A stretch of DNA of 64,000 nucleotides from Henningerozyma blattae CBS 6284 (Eukaryota > Ascomycota > Saccharomycetes > Saccharomycetales > Saccharomycetaceae), in assembly GCF_000315915.1 (NCBI RefSeq), contig NC_020191.1, positions 1-64,000 on the forward strand, in the 5' to 3' direction. Below the pieces are notes generated by a model. It was given only the letters and a program-made list of their open reading frames with translations, was not told the DNA's origin and made no database searches. Shown piece after piece: positions 1-11,147 of this stretch (the stretch's first letter is position 1; each line of letters begins with the position of its first letter). The position numbers and the translations under genes are program-made.

Positions 1-3000
1 ATCGACATCTAACATTCGTAGTTCGTATACGTTTTCTAATGTTAAAATATAAGCAATTCTTCTACATAATGTATGCTTTTACACTTTTACTATGCTGTTG
101 TTTATTGGTTGAATCTTATTATCCGTTTATCTTACTTTAACCGCCTTTCATGAATTCATGAATTCTGCTTCAATTTGTGATTTCAAAAGGATGTAACTTT
201 TATCAGGTGTGTACCTACCTAAATCAAATAGAATGTACGACTTCGTGAAAATTTTAACTAACTCAATAATGTATAAAAGATTACCTTTACTGTTGATTTA
301 TTTTATGGTATGTTATTTTATATTTTATATTTTAAAAAAATACGATTAAAATTTACACTTTATTGACAAATGAGTACCAAATCTAATAATACTTCTCCTA
401 CTTCTATTAACCTTGCTTTTTACCCTAACATATCTATACCTTCTGTCCATAGTATAACTCCATATTTATGGAATAATTCTGATTAATAAGTAGTTATAAT
501 TTATCGGAGGTATAAGCTGTATTAATATTAGAGTCCGACATTATTTAGAGAATAATTCTTGTTGTTAATAGTGGTCTTATATTATAGAAACCTCCTACTC
601 TTCTGTTATTCTTAAACCAGTAATTATTACTTGTTTACGTTAAAAGCCTGATATCTTTACTAGCATTTATTTTCAGCAGTCCTCCCATAGCTCAATAGTT
701 TGTATAAAGTTCTACGAGGTTATAAAATCAGGTTCTATTTATATCCCGAGAAACACGGGTTATATTAAGCCAGTATTAGGCACGTAATAGTGTGACGCTC
801 AATAGACTTGATTCTGAGCTAATTTTCTTTCTTACCTGATTTCTAAATTTATTCTTAACTTATTTAATTTACTATTTGTCTATTCAATAATAGCATTTAG
901 ATATTATTATGCTCATATAAATAATGAGAATGTAGAACAAAATAACTGGTGCTAATGGCACTGTAACAGAAAATTGGATTAGTAAATATAGTTTCAGTTT
1001 AGTGGAAGACATTTATCGCCACTAATATATGGTTTTTTGTAGTTAGTGATGTGCATACGAACCATAAATATAGTTGGATGATTAGCTTCTTCTACAACTT
1101 AAAGTTTATATAATTATATGTACAAGTATGTAAAGAAATATACCTTCAACATATGATCAACTTATAATTCAGCCCAAATGTTAGATCAAGATTGCAACAA
1201 GTAATTTTATCTCAAAATTGTAAATATCCTTTGTAAATATTCATTATTAGAATATTATACCTTTTCGATTTATTATACCATTTTGATATTAAAATTTGAA
1301 GATTACTTAGAATTTGAATCACAAATATATACTATGGGATTAATATAAAATAGCTACAATTGGCTATATAATAGAACACAAACCTATCTTTGATGATAGT
1401 TAATTGTACAAACTACAAATAATCATGTCACACTACTGAATCTAATATCAGGTAGTCCCTTCCATTATTTCTGGCCACAATCTGTGATCTAGAATATACT
1501 CATATAAAATTCCCCTAGTATCACATACTAATCTAGTTAACATATGGAATATACTATTGTAAATAAAATAATTGATCTAACTTTTCAGAAACTATACGTA
1601 ACTCAAAATATTAACAGAGTATTCATCAACTAATAGTAGTGTCAAGCACAGTAAGATACCATAAAATAAAGCATTTAATTAACTTAAATTAGAAATACAG
1701 GCAAAAGGATACTAATTCACTATTAAGTATTGAATCAAAAGTAATTTGAGAGGTAATAGCATGTGAATTCGGTATAGTTTATTGGTTAAAAAGCTATTTA
1801 GTTTGAAAGTATTGATTTATAATGTCTTTACTTTTTAATATCTGGTAAAAATGTCTTAATAAGCACCTGGAAAATTAACTTGATATAAGAGGTTTATGTA
1901 TTATATAGACTATATTTACTTTATATTTTTTTTTCTAATATTGAATAAAATTATCAAAATATAAGCTAAACTAACCGGACTACAAAATATTGTGTTACAA
2001 ATCACTACAGTAAATTAGCTAAAAATCAATATTAATATAGTTGTCTCTATTTTTCAAGTATGTACCAAAAGAATAATACATTTGGAATATATGAACATCA
2101 GATAGTAATATTGCAACCCTTAGTTTGAAGAAATACGATGAAAACTTATGAAAAAAATTTCCCCAACAATTTTTAATAAGGCAAAAATGTTCCAACAATG
2201 TAATATTTCAATGTCACTTTACAACCGATCTCCAACCTTTTCTACAATTTAATGCCGATATAAATAAGGTATTGTTGATAGCAAAGCCTCCTTAAAAAGA
2301 TAGAATTCTAATAATCTAGCACTGTACTCAACTATACAGGCGGAAAGAATACCATAATTAAACTTTTGTCCTTAAAAAAGTTACAGATCTATTGAGAATT
2401 ATATTTGCCTTAGTTGAAAGGGACAACACTCTAAGTGATTTACGTATCATCTAACTAAATAAAGATATGCTTCAATTCTGTAAAGTAAATATTGAAAAGA
2501 TATAGGTAAATATTAATAGTTCATGTTAATGAAAATGTTTATGTAATAAAGAGAAAAATATATAAGTTATTGACAATGTACTAGATATGTGAATTTTTAT
2601 TTCCCTTTTAGTAAACGAGGCGCTTCATTTTCTGAGGGTGTTCATTAAAGAAAGCTTCCCACAATGCCGAATAAAGTATTTTTCCGATTTAGCCTACCAA
2701 TGAAAATCAAAAGAAAAAGAACATCTATGATCATCACATTCCCGTAATATTACATATTGCCATTCATGTAAATTGTTAAGCTAAATTTGTAACAAAACAA
2801 TAGCTTATCAGGTTCTAATTCCTCCCATTGATTGTTAGGAAATGCTGGGAATGTTCCTATTATATGAGCTGTAGTGTGAAACATTTCTTGATTCACACAA
2901 TGACAACTATTCTCCTCTGTGAAATAACAGCCTTAATGAAAAGGCAAAGGAAAAATAGAACTAAACAGGAGTAATGGTTGCTAAATTCGTAAAAATATTG

Positions 3001-3375
3001 TACATTTGATAGTGTTTTCTACCAGGAGAGATTTACATGATGTAATCTAGCAAATGGGTATTATGAGCTTTTTCAATAACATATCCTGATCTTTAGTATA
3101 GAAAAGAAGACTCCTTTTTGCAATTAGTAGAAAAAATGATCAGCTCATCGCAAAAAAAACTTTCTTAAATGCAGCAGGTGGAGGAGCTTTGCATTATAAT
3201 CTTGCTATGTCTTTTATTTATTCATATATATATACTTATGTATATAAAAATTATAAGAATTGTATTTGTCTTCTTCACAAAAGGGGATAAAATTAAACAT
3301 ATTTCCAATAAACAATTAAAAAGATATTTGCAATAACTCCATATTTTTTTTAAAAATTGATACAGTCGTTTTACA
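1..3375. other. AT-rich left-end stretch with no intact gene
   Basis: No long open frame is present on either strand. The DNA is very AT-rich and stop-dense. Short stretches on the minus strand nevertheless read like protein rather than random AT sequence: around 520-690, 2250-2350, 2611-2676 and 2750-2932. They lie in different frames and are broken by stops. A clean 38-codon frame also runs from the ATG at 370 on the plus strand and is too short to interpret. The neighbouring beta-mannosyltransferase belongs to a family often found near chromosome ends, so a subtelomeric graveyard of decayed genes is the simplest reading. No tRNA, LTR or telomere repeat was seen. Confidence 0.5.
2611..2932 (-). 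pseudogene. Decayed coding fragments of an unidentified gene
   Basis: Two minus-strand fragments lie close together in different frames. One covers 2750-2932: 60 codons, rich in Trp, Glu, Pro and Cys, including GTFPAFPNNQWEELEPDK. The other covers 2611-2676 and includes ALWEAFFNEHPQKMKRLVY. This composition is unlike random AT-rich translation, which gives mostly Asn, Ile, Phe, Tyr and Lys. I do not recognise the family. A relic with several frameshifts and stops is inferred; chance frames cannot be excluded. Confidence 0.3.
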
Positions 3376-5295
3376 ATGAATTTATCACCAAATCATGCTA
3401 AAAATACCCTATTCAAACAGAATAAGAAACCACTATGCAGTCTTCTAAGCTGCATTCCCAAAAAACTTCAGCAATATTTATTGATCTTTTCAATTATATT
3501 TCTTTATCTATTTCATACCACAATTTCAAATCTATTTTTCAAGTTAATAAATTTTCTAATCAATTTATTTTTACCAGTTATACTTTTATTCTCTAAATTT
3601 AATATATTTTCAAATTCAAAAACTCAATTTAAAAATATTGATTTATCGTTTTATTTAAGATATAAAAATATGGATACATCTTATTTTGAAAGATCAGCAA
3701 TTTCCAAGAAAATTCTTAACAATAATTATAACAGATTTGATTTGCAAAGTTATATCCCATATTCAAATATATCTGAAAGCTCACATACTGATAATATTGA
3801 TGACCTACAACTACAAATTTATGACAATTTTATTTATTATTCCAAACATTTTCATCATATAAAAAGCTCAATAAAAGATATTAAAGAAGAATTATTATCC
3901 TTCGAAGAAACGCAAAATCATCATGATATAAAATTTTCGAAGAATGATTGGAAAAAAACTTCAACTTCCAGCATTTGGTTGAAAGAAGAGCAATGCTATT
4001 TAACAGTCAGTAGACTAACATATCTAGGCACCAATGGGGATTCCAATTCCAATACAATTATCATTCATTCGCAACTGTTTGATAAGAACTGGAAAGAATT
4101 AAAGGATAAACGAATTCCAAAATCTAACTCGACTCTACCTGAAGATTTAGATTATCAATTGAAACAAATTGAAAATAATTTCACACATGAAAATTGTCAT
4201 TTATTTTCAACTTTAACAGGATTATTTAGAAGTTGTACAAAGGAAAATCACAGAATAAATAAAGAAATTGCAAATTTAAAACAAAAATTGTTGGATGAAT
4301 ATTATGTCATTTATCCAATCACTTATACTATTCCATATACCAAGACAAATATAAATTCAGAAGATATAAAGCTAATACTAAAGCAAGATAATGATGGTAA
4401 AGAAGAACCTATTATTATCTTTAATGTAAATACGAATAATGGTGAAAATTCAAATACTCAAAATGACGTATATTCATTTTCTCCACATCGTAAATCTTCC
4501 AATATAATTCAATTTAATTACCCAGGATCTACTTTATTAAATGAAAATTGGACACCTTTTTTCACTAAAGAAGATTTAGATAATAATAAAAAAATAGAAA
4601 CAGAATCACAAAACTCAATACATTTCATAACTGGTTTTTTCCCATTACAAATTTTAAAATGTTCATTAGATGATGGTACTTGTTTTAAAGAATTTGAAAC
4701 CAAATCTAATAAAAATGATAACACATTTAAGATGATACAAAGTGGAACCCAATTTGTTCCCTTCCCGGAACCAATTCCAACTTTGTACAGCTCTAACATA
4801 TGGCTAGGATTCCCTGAATATCAATTACAAGAATGTGGATGTGGTTCACAATTTGTTCGTCCAATGATGACTTTAATGATAGAAACAAATGGAACTTATT
4901 ATCTGGAATTAATTTCAGACACATTAGATTTCAAAACCCCCGTGTTAAGCGGGAAGGGGATTGGGATGGATTGTTCCGGTAATAATAAAATGAGCCCAGA
5001 TTCCATTGCCAGTTGGGAGCTCATTGGCCAAGATCCTAAGACAAAGCTCCTGGAAGATTACTTAGTTCTAACATACACAGAAGCAGACTCGCGGTCTAGT
5101 ATGATCGTATTGAAAGGACTCTTAAACTATATTTTAAACATGTATCAAACTCTACCTATAACAGAAGATAAAGAATCTGTCATTGTGGAGCACCATGTTA
5201 ACCGTTTTACTACAGCCTTAGGTTATCTATTCATGGGTTTCAACAGCTACTGTCAAGAATATGGACAAAATCATAAAGCTAATAGATTTAGTTAA
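3376..5295 (+). CDS. Beta-1,2-mannosyltransferase, GT91 (BMT) family
   Basis: The product is 639 residues and probably adds beta-1,2-linked mannose to cell-wall mannan or glycolipid in the Golgi. It has the layout of a type II membrane enzyme: a short basic N-terminus, a hydrophobic anchor at about residues 34-70, then a large lumenal domain. The blocks I associate with the Candida BMT family appear in order: IWLKEEQCYLTVSRL, QLFDKNWKELKD, EEPIIIFNVN, NENWTPFF, HFITGFFPLQILKC, GTQFVPFPEPIPTLYSSNIW and ECGCGSQFVRP. S. cerevisiae has no such gene; Candida albicans and Candida glabrata have families of them. It stands alone beside gene-poor DNA on its left and the conserved array on its right. 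The first ATG gives a complete frame. Which BMT subtype it is cannot be told from the sequence. Confidence 0.85.
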   Translation: MNLSPNHAKNTLFKQNKKPLCSLLSCIPKKLQQYLLIFSIIFLYLFHTTISNLFFKLINFLINLFLPVILLFSKFNIFSNSKTQFKNIDLSFYLRYKNMDTSYFERSAISKKILNNNYNRFDLQSYIPYSNISESSHTDNIDDLQLQIYDNFIYYSKHFHHIKSSIKDIKEELLSFEETQNHHDIKFSKNDWKKTSTSSIWLKEEQCYLTVSRLTYLGTNGDSNSNTIIIHSQLFDKNWKELKDKRIPKSNSTLPEDLDYQLKQIENNFTHENCHLFSTLTGLFRSCTKENHRINKEIANLKQKLLDEYYVIYPITYTIPYTKTNINSEDIKLILKQDNDGKEEPIIIFNVNTNNGENSNTQNDVYSFSPHRKSSNIIQFNYPGSTLLNENWTPFFTKEDLDNNKKIETESQNSIHFITGFFPLQILKCSLDDGTCFKEFETKSNKNDNTFKMIQSGTQFVPFPEPIPTLYSSNIWLGFPEYQLQECGCGSQFVRPMMTLMIETNGTYYLELISDTLDFKTPVLSGKGIGMDCSGNNKMSPDSIASWELIGQDPKTKLLEDYLVLTYTEADSRSSMIVLKGLLNYILNMYQTLPITEDKESVIVEHHVNRFTTALGYLFMGFNSYCQEYGQNHKANRFS

Positions 5296-5829
5296 TTAAA
5301 TCACGTCATATATTGAGCATGACTTCTTTGCTCATCCAATAAACTCTAAACCTTATTATCATTCTACCTATATACCAAAATAACTTCATATTAAACTATA
5401 CATAATAATTTCTCAATTGACTTCGTTTTGTAACACCAAATATACTCACAGACTGTCTTCTTTCCTAACTCGGTAATTATCAATCTGGAAAAAAATAAAT
5501 TGCCTTTTCCTATTTCGGACGAGTAATATAATAAATTCTCCATATCCGAATCAGGCTAGATAGCAATTAATCTTGGAATTATATTTCCTTTTTCATCGAA
5601 TATCTTCATTTTTGAATTTTAGGTAGTGAGGCAATGTTAGGGTTATATTTCCATTTGAGGTAAACGAAGCACCGGGTCTGGAATAACCCTTGTTCACGTG
5701 GGGAATAGCCCTAATGTTGTTATGGACGACATTTTTGGCATTTGGATATTTTTTCACTTGGGACGTTTTTCATTAACAATGCAAAGCGAGAGTATAATTT
5801 AGTAAAAAAATAAAAAAACAAACATTAAA

Positions 5830-6090
5830 TAAGGTTCTGGATCTCAGGGATACGCCTTAAAAGACACGTATCTTGGCAAGTGCAAAGCTGGACTATTGTG
5901 CTATCTCAAGAACTCATTCTAGTAGTTTTCTCCCAATTTCTGTGGAGTGAGCGAGCGTACGTGTGTTATAGTCTGAAAGTTACGAGTTTATCAAATTTCC
6001 AACCAAGTGGAATAGAGACCAGTGATCCTAGCTGAAACTAATATTTAAATTGAAGAGCTACAAAAATCATACAATTTCAGTGCTACTAGA
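5830..6090 (+). ncRNA. Possible small structured RNA (candidate, unidentified)
   Basis: A GC-richer segment follows Tbf1-like sites and an A-tract, the arrangement used by many yeast snoRNA genes. It folds on paper into an inner hairpin GATACG (5849-5854) with CGTATC (5867-5872), enclosed by GGTTCT (5833-5838) with AGAACT (5909-5914, one G-T pair). This is reminiscent of an H/ACA-type arm. I could not place box H or ACA with certainty and match no known snoRNA, so both the call and the 3' limit are weak. Confidence 0.2.
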
Positions 6091-6368
6091 ACTCAGGCAT
6101 AAGTTTTTTGTCCTTTTTTCTTTCTGCTCGAGCTTTCATTTACATTCCAATCGCTGATTGCGCTTAATTCTTTAATATTTTTTTAGTGATATAGACTCAG
6201 CACTCGTTTCTCTTCCAAGTTTCATAGGTGTAATCTTATTAATACTTTCTTTTTCCTGTTTTTTTCTTTTAAAGAGTCTCATTCATTGTATCATTATTAT
6301 AATTACTTTTTTATCATCAGTTTATTCAATTCCTTGCCAAACTAGTTCATTCCCATTTGCTAATTATC

Positions 6369-6370
<2 letters not shown>

Positions 6371-6417
<47 letters not shown>
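6371..6417. repeat. TTA trinucleotide microsatellite
   Basis: A perfect run of about 15 TTA units lies 320 bp upstream of the LRG1 start, in untranslated DNA. Similar runs lie at 50849-50911 and 51717-51762. Confidence 0.95.
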
Positions 6418-6737
6418 TTGCTCTAATTTACTTTTTTTATTTTTTAAGTTCATTTTATTTGCTTCATTTTTTATTTGTTTTACTCAAGATTTCATTTTAA
6501 TCCACGATTCATTTACATTTTACATTACCATCTTTTTGTCATTATTCATATATATTTATATTTATTTCCTTTGTTCTGACACCTTTTTATCCCAGAATCT
6601 TATCAAACAACATTTTAAGCAAGATATTCAAAAGTTTAAATCTTCTATATCTATTAAAAATCTACTTCTAAATTTGTCCATTAATTTGCTGCTTTTTTTT
6701 TCCTGTTTCTTATCCAATTACCTATTAATCCAAGAGT

Positions 6738-9700
6738 ATGATCCAAATGTCTCATCAAAATCAAAATCTCCATCCGTATTATACTCAGGCGCATTCAAAA
6801 ATATTAAATAACAACAGCAATAACAAAAACAATAGCAATAACAATAATAATACTGCTAGCACTACTATTACTACTACTACTACTACTATTACCACTATTA
6901 ATAACAGCACTAGTGAGATAATAATGAACAGTAAAATCCCTAAAATTCTAGACTCAAATGGTTCAGTTGAACCGATTACTAATAGCAACCTAAATAATAA
7001 TTCAAAAAATCCATTTAATAATACTCAAAATATTAATCCTAATATATTACCGAATAATAACAATTTTAATGATCGAAAAGGACAATATTCTATTCCAAAT
7101 CAAATAAATCCGACAAATCCAAATTCTTATCCAGTTTATTCAACACATCAAAGATTGCAACCAAATATTCAAAATTATTCAAATTATCCTAATAATATGG
7201 TTGGTAATAAAAATAATAATGTTCATTCAATGAACCATTTTCCTAATACAAATAATCAATCTAATAATACTCTTGAATTCAATTTGAAAAGTAATCCCAA
7301 GAAAAATGCAAAAAACTCTTTGAATAGAATTGTTCCAAATGGTGATCGAATTATACCGAATGCTCATGTTCATCACCCACATCCAAATATTCCTCGATCG
7401 AATAATATAAATTATTATAATACTATCCATAATAATAACATGAATAACAATAATAATATTCCTCATGGACAAGTAAATCATAATCAAACTTCAAATAATT
7501 ATAAATTAAATACAACAACTAATTCGAATAAAACGCATCATAATAATATTCATAATAGGCTGCCTTTGAATAATTCAAAAACATTTTTAAATAATAATAA
7601 TACTAGTAACACTAACATTAACATTGGTAACAATAATAAGTCAACTAAATATACAAATAACACTTCCTTCCATACGGTTCCTTCAATAAAATTATCTGAA
7701 AACAATCTACCAATACAGCAGAAACCTCATATTAAAAACCAAAAAAACAATGTGCATGTTAAACCTCTATTAAATACTCCAAAAAAGATTAATAGTCCAA
7801 CTATAACAATAACTGATGAATCAAAAATATCACATATGAGCAGATCACCTAAATTCAATACAAATCAAGAAAAGGATAAAGATATATCCAAAAGTAATAC
7901 CGATGATAATACCCCGAAAATTAACAGTAATGAATTGGTTTCAAAATCACAAATGAAAGTATGTGCAAAATGTAATCTACCAATTGATTCTAAAAATAAA
8001 GATAAATCAAGAGGAAGCGTGTTAAAAGCTTTAGGCAATTATTATCATGAACATTGTTTTTCATGTCATGATTGTTCAACCTGGCTAAAGAAAAAATATT
8101 TCCCCTACAAAGATCCAATGACAGATAAAACAATTTTGCTTTGCCAATATCATTATTTTTATCGTCATAACTTATTATGTTATGTTTGTGATAAACCATT
8201 ACGTGGGTTGTATTACACGGCCTTCGATAGAAGATATGATGAAGAGCATTTTTCATGTACGATCTGTAAGAAGCCTTGTGGTATAAAAAAATGTTTTATT
8301 TACGATGATAAATTATATTGTAAATATCATTTCTTAAAATATTTCTCTAAGCGTTGTAAAGGTTGTGATTTCCCAATATCTGATCAATATATTGAATTTC
8401 CAAAGGGTAAAGATATTCATTGTTGGCATCCAGAATGTTATGGGATACAAAAATACTGGCATGTTACCTTATCTGCTGAAAATTTGTCTATTCCAGCATT
8501 TAAATATGGTAAATTTGATTCTAAAACGTTGGAGCACTCTAATACAGCTTTGTCAGATGAAGAAAATACTGATTTGGATGCAAATACTACTTTTGATCCG
8601 AGAAAAATGAAGTCCACACAACAACAAGTCGTTAAGAGATCAGCTTCTCAAACAGCAGCTCAATTGGAACAAAGCCGTGATGAAATGCAGAAAAATATAA
8701 AATTGTTTACTTCAATATTAAGTAAGACTTGGTCTGTAATGTATCGCTTCGAAGAAGAAACCGCGTCCACAATTACAGATATGTTTCAATACTTGACTAT
8801 TATCGATCAAATAAAAGGTATCGAAGCCACAGCTTTATTTGTTTTAAAAATAGAATGCTTATTTAAGGCACTTGAACCATTTGATGCATTTAATGGGACT
8901 CTGAAGAAAATTAAAACAAATGAAGAATTGAAATTAGAGGAATCTAATAATTATTCAAGTGTGGATAATGTTCATTATAGATGTAGTAAATTACCAAAAA
9001 AAATATCAACTAAAATAATGGTTTATTTACAATTGTTAAGAAAATTAAATATTGATTTCGATAAAAATAAAATGGAATTGACTGGGTTTATGTCTGTGAT
9101 TACTAGTGTCGCTCATTTCCTAAAATTATTAACGAGGTATGGTATATTTGGTGCACTTCTGAAGAATAAAAGTATTGGTTCAAATACTCCATTATTATTA
9201 TTCCTTCGAGAAGTAGAAAAAAATGAAATATACAAATCGAATCCATTTAATTACATTAAAGTTTCCATTAAATCAACAGATGGATGTTCTAAATGTACAG
9301 AGTATATCCAAGAAGAATGTATTCAGTATGGAGAAAATAGATGGCATCTACATTGCTTTCAATGCCACTCTTGTGGAAGTGTTATTGATAAAAGTGATTT
9401 AGGAGAAGCAACTTTCAACAATAAATTAAAAAAAGTCTTATGCTCTAAATGTTCTATTAATGACCCTGAATCTTTACCTGGGTTTAAGTACGTCTCCAAC
9501 TTAGGTCAATTAGTTTACTTACTAAAGATTGCCTTAGTGAAGTCTAAAACTGTCATGGAATTACAAATGAAGAATAGAGTGAACTCTACATATCCAAACC
9601 AAATGCGTGAGGCGATCTCTATGCATCAAACATATATTAGAACATTAAATGATATCAAGAGATTAAAATCCCAAAGAGAAAGTATCCCAATGGCTCACGA

Positions 9701-11147
9701 TAAACAACAAGCAAGAAAATCGGTGGTACTTGAAACGACAGAAACTAATATTGTTCAAGAAGATTCTAATTTAACAGAACAGAAATTAATTATTGAAACT
9801 GATGCTATGCTTCAGCCACCTTCTGCAAATGAAAATGTTTTTGGGAACTCTAAGTCATTAACCTTGGATGATATCTCAAGAATTGTTGCAGCAGAGCAAG
9901 CCCGGGAATTAAGGCCTAATGCTTTTGCTCACTTTAAGAAATTAAAAGACGATAATGATGATGATGGTGAGCCAGCACAGAGAAGAAGTGGTATTTACTA
10001 TGCAGAAAAGAATGAAGCAGATATGAATCTATTAAGATTAATCAGTATTGCTTTATTAAAGCAAGATTTAAAATCATCATTTAACGAAGTTGATATTAAT
10101 GAATATATTGGCACATGTTCAAATCATAATGAAAAGCCTGCCCATTCTGGAAATTTCTGGTCCAAAATGAGAGTCGCAATGAACATTGAATCGAAAAAAC
10201 CTGAGCCTAAAAAAATGTTTGGTTCTCCTTTAAATGTAGTATGTTCAAAATGGGGTATTGATTCTGATTTAGGTATAGGCCCTTCTAAAATTAGAATTCC
10301 TGTTATTATCCATGAATTGATATCTTGCATGAGACAAAAGGATATGTCGGTTGAAGGTGTGTTTAGAAAGAATGGTAATATTCGTAAATTAAGGGAAATC
10401 ACAGAATTAATTGATAGTTATCCAGATGATATTCCTGATCTCTCGACTAGTAACGCTATCCAACTTTCAGCTTTATTAAAGAAATTTTTGAGGGATTTAC
10501 CAGATCCAATTATGACTAAAATTCTATATAACATTTGGATTAGTATTGCAAAGTTAGAAGATTCGGCAGAAAAACAAAGATTGTTAGCATTAGCATATAC
10601 GATTTTACCAACATATAATAGAAATGTTCTCGAAGTAATTTTTTCTTTTCTTTTTTGGACTGCTTCATTTTCGCATTTTGAAAATAAAATGGGTTCTAAG
10701 ATGGATATACATAACCTTTCTACTGTAATGGCACCTAATATTCTTTATTTCTCTAATGAACGAAATATTTCTGGTACTACGCTAACAAATGAAAGTAGCC
10801 ATCCATCTAGTACTAATACTTCCTCAAATTTAACTAATGGCAAAATAAGAGAGCCAGATCAGCGATTTGCAGAAGCTGGGGGTGAAAATTATTTCTTAGG
10901 GATTGAGATTATCGATTCACTAATTACACACCATGAAGATATGTCAATTATTCCTAAATTTTTAACTACATTACTAGAAGAAGTCAAATTGAAAAAAATT
11001 GAAACTTTCGAAGATATTGAAGAATTCATTAAGACTAAAATAATGAATACTGCAATTAATTATAATGAATTTGAGATTAAAAATCAACTTAAAATGGTTA
11101 ATTCTGGTTCAATTGTAACACAAAATAAAATGGAAAATAATAACTAG
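6738..11147 (+). CDS. LRG1: LIM-domain Rho GTPase-activating protein Lrg1
   Basis: The product is 1469 residues and stimulates GTP hydrolysis by Rho1, restraining cell-wall synthesis and Pkc1 signalling at growth sites. After an N-terminal half of Asn/His/Pro-rich disordered sequence (about 1-400) come two adjacent LIM zinc-binding domains starting at Cys409, with a third Cys/His block running into residue 570. A third, separate LIM domain begins near residue 850. The RhoGAP domain spans about 1160-1395 and keeps the arginine finger in GVFRKNG (Arg1210). This LIM-LIM-LIM-RhoGAP order separates Lrg1 from Rga1/Rga2. The S. cerevisiae protein is about 1017 residues; most of the excess is the Asn-rich N-terminus and linkers. 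The start used is the first ATG; a second Met is only three codons later. In S. cerevisiae LRG1 is YDL240W, upstream of ADY3, the duplicate of CNM67, and CNM67 lies farther right in this window. Confidence 0.96.
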   Translation: MIQMSHQNQNLHPYYTQAHSKILNNNSNNKNNSNNNNNTASTTITTTTTTITTINNSTSEIIMNSKIPKILDSNGSVEPITNSNLNNNSKNPFNNTQNINPNILPNNNNFNDRKGQYSIPNQINPTNPNSYPVYSTHQRLQPNIQNYSNYPNNMVGNKNNNVHSMNHFPNTNNQSNNTLEFNLKSNPKKNAKNSLNRIVPNGDRIIPNAHVHHPHPNIPRSNNINYYNTIHNNNMNNNNNIPHGQVNHNQTSNNYKLNTTTNSNKTHHNNIHNRLPLNNSKTFLNNNNTSNTNINIGNNNKSTKYTNNTSFHTVPSIKLSENNLPIQQKPHIKNQKNNVHVKPLLNTPKKINSPTITITDESKISHMSRSPKFNTNQEKDKDISKSNTDDNTPKINSNELVSKSQMKVCAKCNLPIDSKNKDKSRGSVLKALGNYYHEHCFSCHDCSTWLKKKYFPYKDPMTDKTILLCQYHYFYRHNLLCYVCDKPLRGLYYTAFDRRYDEEHFSCTICKKPCGIKKCFIYDDKLYCKYHFLKYFSKRCKGCDFPISDQYIEFPKGKDIHCWHPECYGIQKYWHVTLSAENLSIPAFKYGKFDSKTLEHSNTALSDEENTDLDANTTFDPRKMKSTQQQVVKRSASQTAAQLEQSRDEMQKNIKLFTSILSKTWSVMYRFEEETASTITDMFQYLTIIDQIKGIEATALFVLKIECLFKALEPFDAFNGTLKKIKTNEELKLEESNNYSSVDNVHYRCSKLPKKISTKIMVYLQLLRKLNIDFDKNKMELTGFMSVITSVAHFLKLLTRYGIFGALLKNKSIGSNTPLLLFLREVEKNEIYKSNPFNYIKVSIKSTDGCSKCTEYIQEECIQYGENRWHLHCFQCHSCGSVIDKSDLGEATFNNKLKKVLCSKCSINDPESLPGFKYVSNLGQLVYLLKIALVKSKTVMELQMKNRVNSTYPNQMREAISMHQTYIRTLNDIKRLKSQRESIPMAHDKQQARKSVVLETTETNIVQEDSNLTEQKLIIETDAMLQPPSANENVFGNSKSLTLDDISRIVAAEQARELRPNAFAHFKKLKDDNDDDGEPAQRRSGIYYAEKNEADMNLLRLISIALLKQDLKSSFNEVDINEYIGTCSNHNEKPAHSGNFWSKMRVAMNIESKKPEPKKMFGSPLNVVCSKWGIDSDLGIGPSKIRIPVIIHELISCMRQKDMSVEGVFRKNGNIRKLREITELIDSYPDDIPDLSTSNAIQLSALLKKFLRDLPDPIMTKILYNIWISIAKLEDSAEKQRLLALAYTILPTYNRNVLEVIFSFLFWTASFSHFENKMGSKMDIHNLSTVMAPNILYFSNERNISGTTLTNESSHPSSTNTSSNLTNGKIREPDQRFAEAGGENYFLGIEIIDSLITHHEDMSIIPKFLTTLLEEVKLKKIETFEDIEEFIKTKIMNTAINYNEFEIKNQLKMVNSGSIVTQNKMENNN

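Larger units (their letters stand above)
5296..6737. promoter_or_regulatory. Long upstream region of LRG1
   Basis: This 1.4 kb stretch separates the mannosyltransferase from LRG1, both on the plus strand. It holds TTAGGGTT at 5637-5644 and AGCCCTAA at 5707-5714, which are Tbf1-like sites. Between them at 5695-5700 is a CACGTG box followed by GGG, the flank preferred by Pho4. A TATA-like element and A-tracts lie near 5790-5820, and a structured segment follows at about 5830-5915. From 6100 the plus strand becomes T-rich up to the LRG1 start, as in many yeast promoters. No intact gene is seen. Confidence 0.5.

Noticed and set aside
6536..6811. 91-codon frame overlapping the LRG1 start
   Set aside because: Composition is that of a T-rich promoter, and it overlaps the LRG1 coding start in another frame with no recognisable domain.
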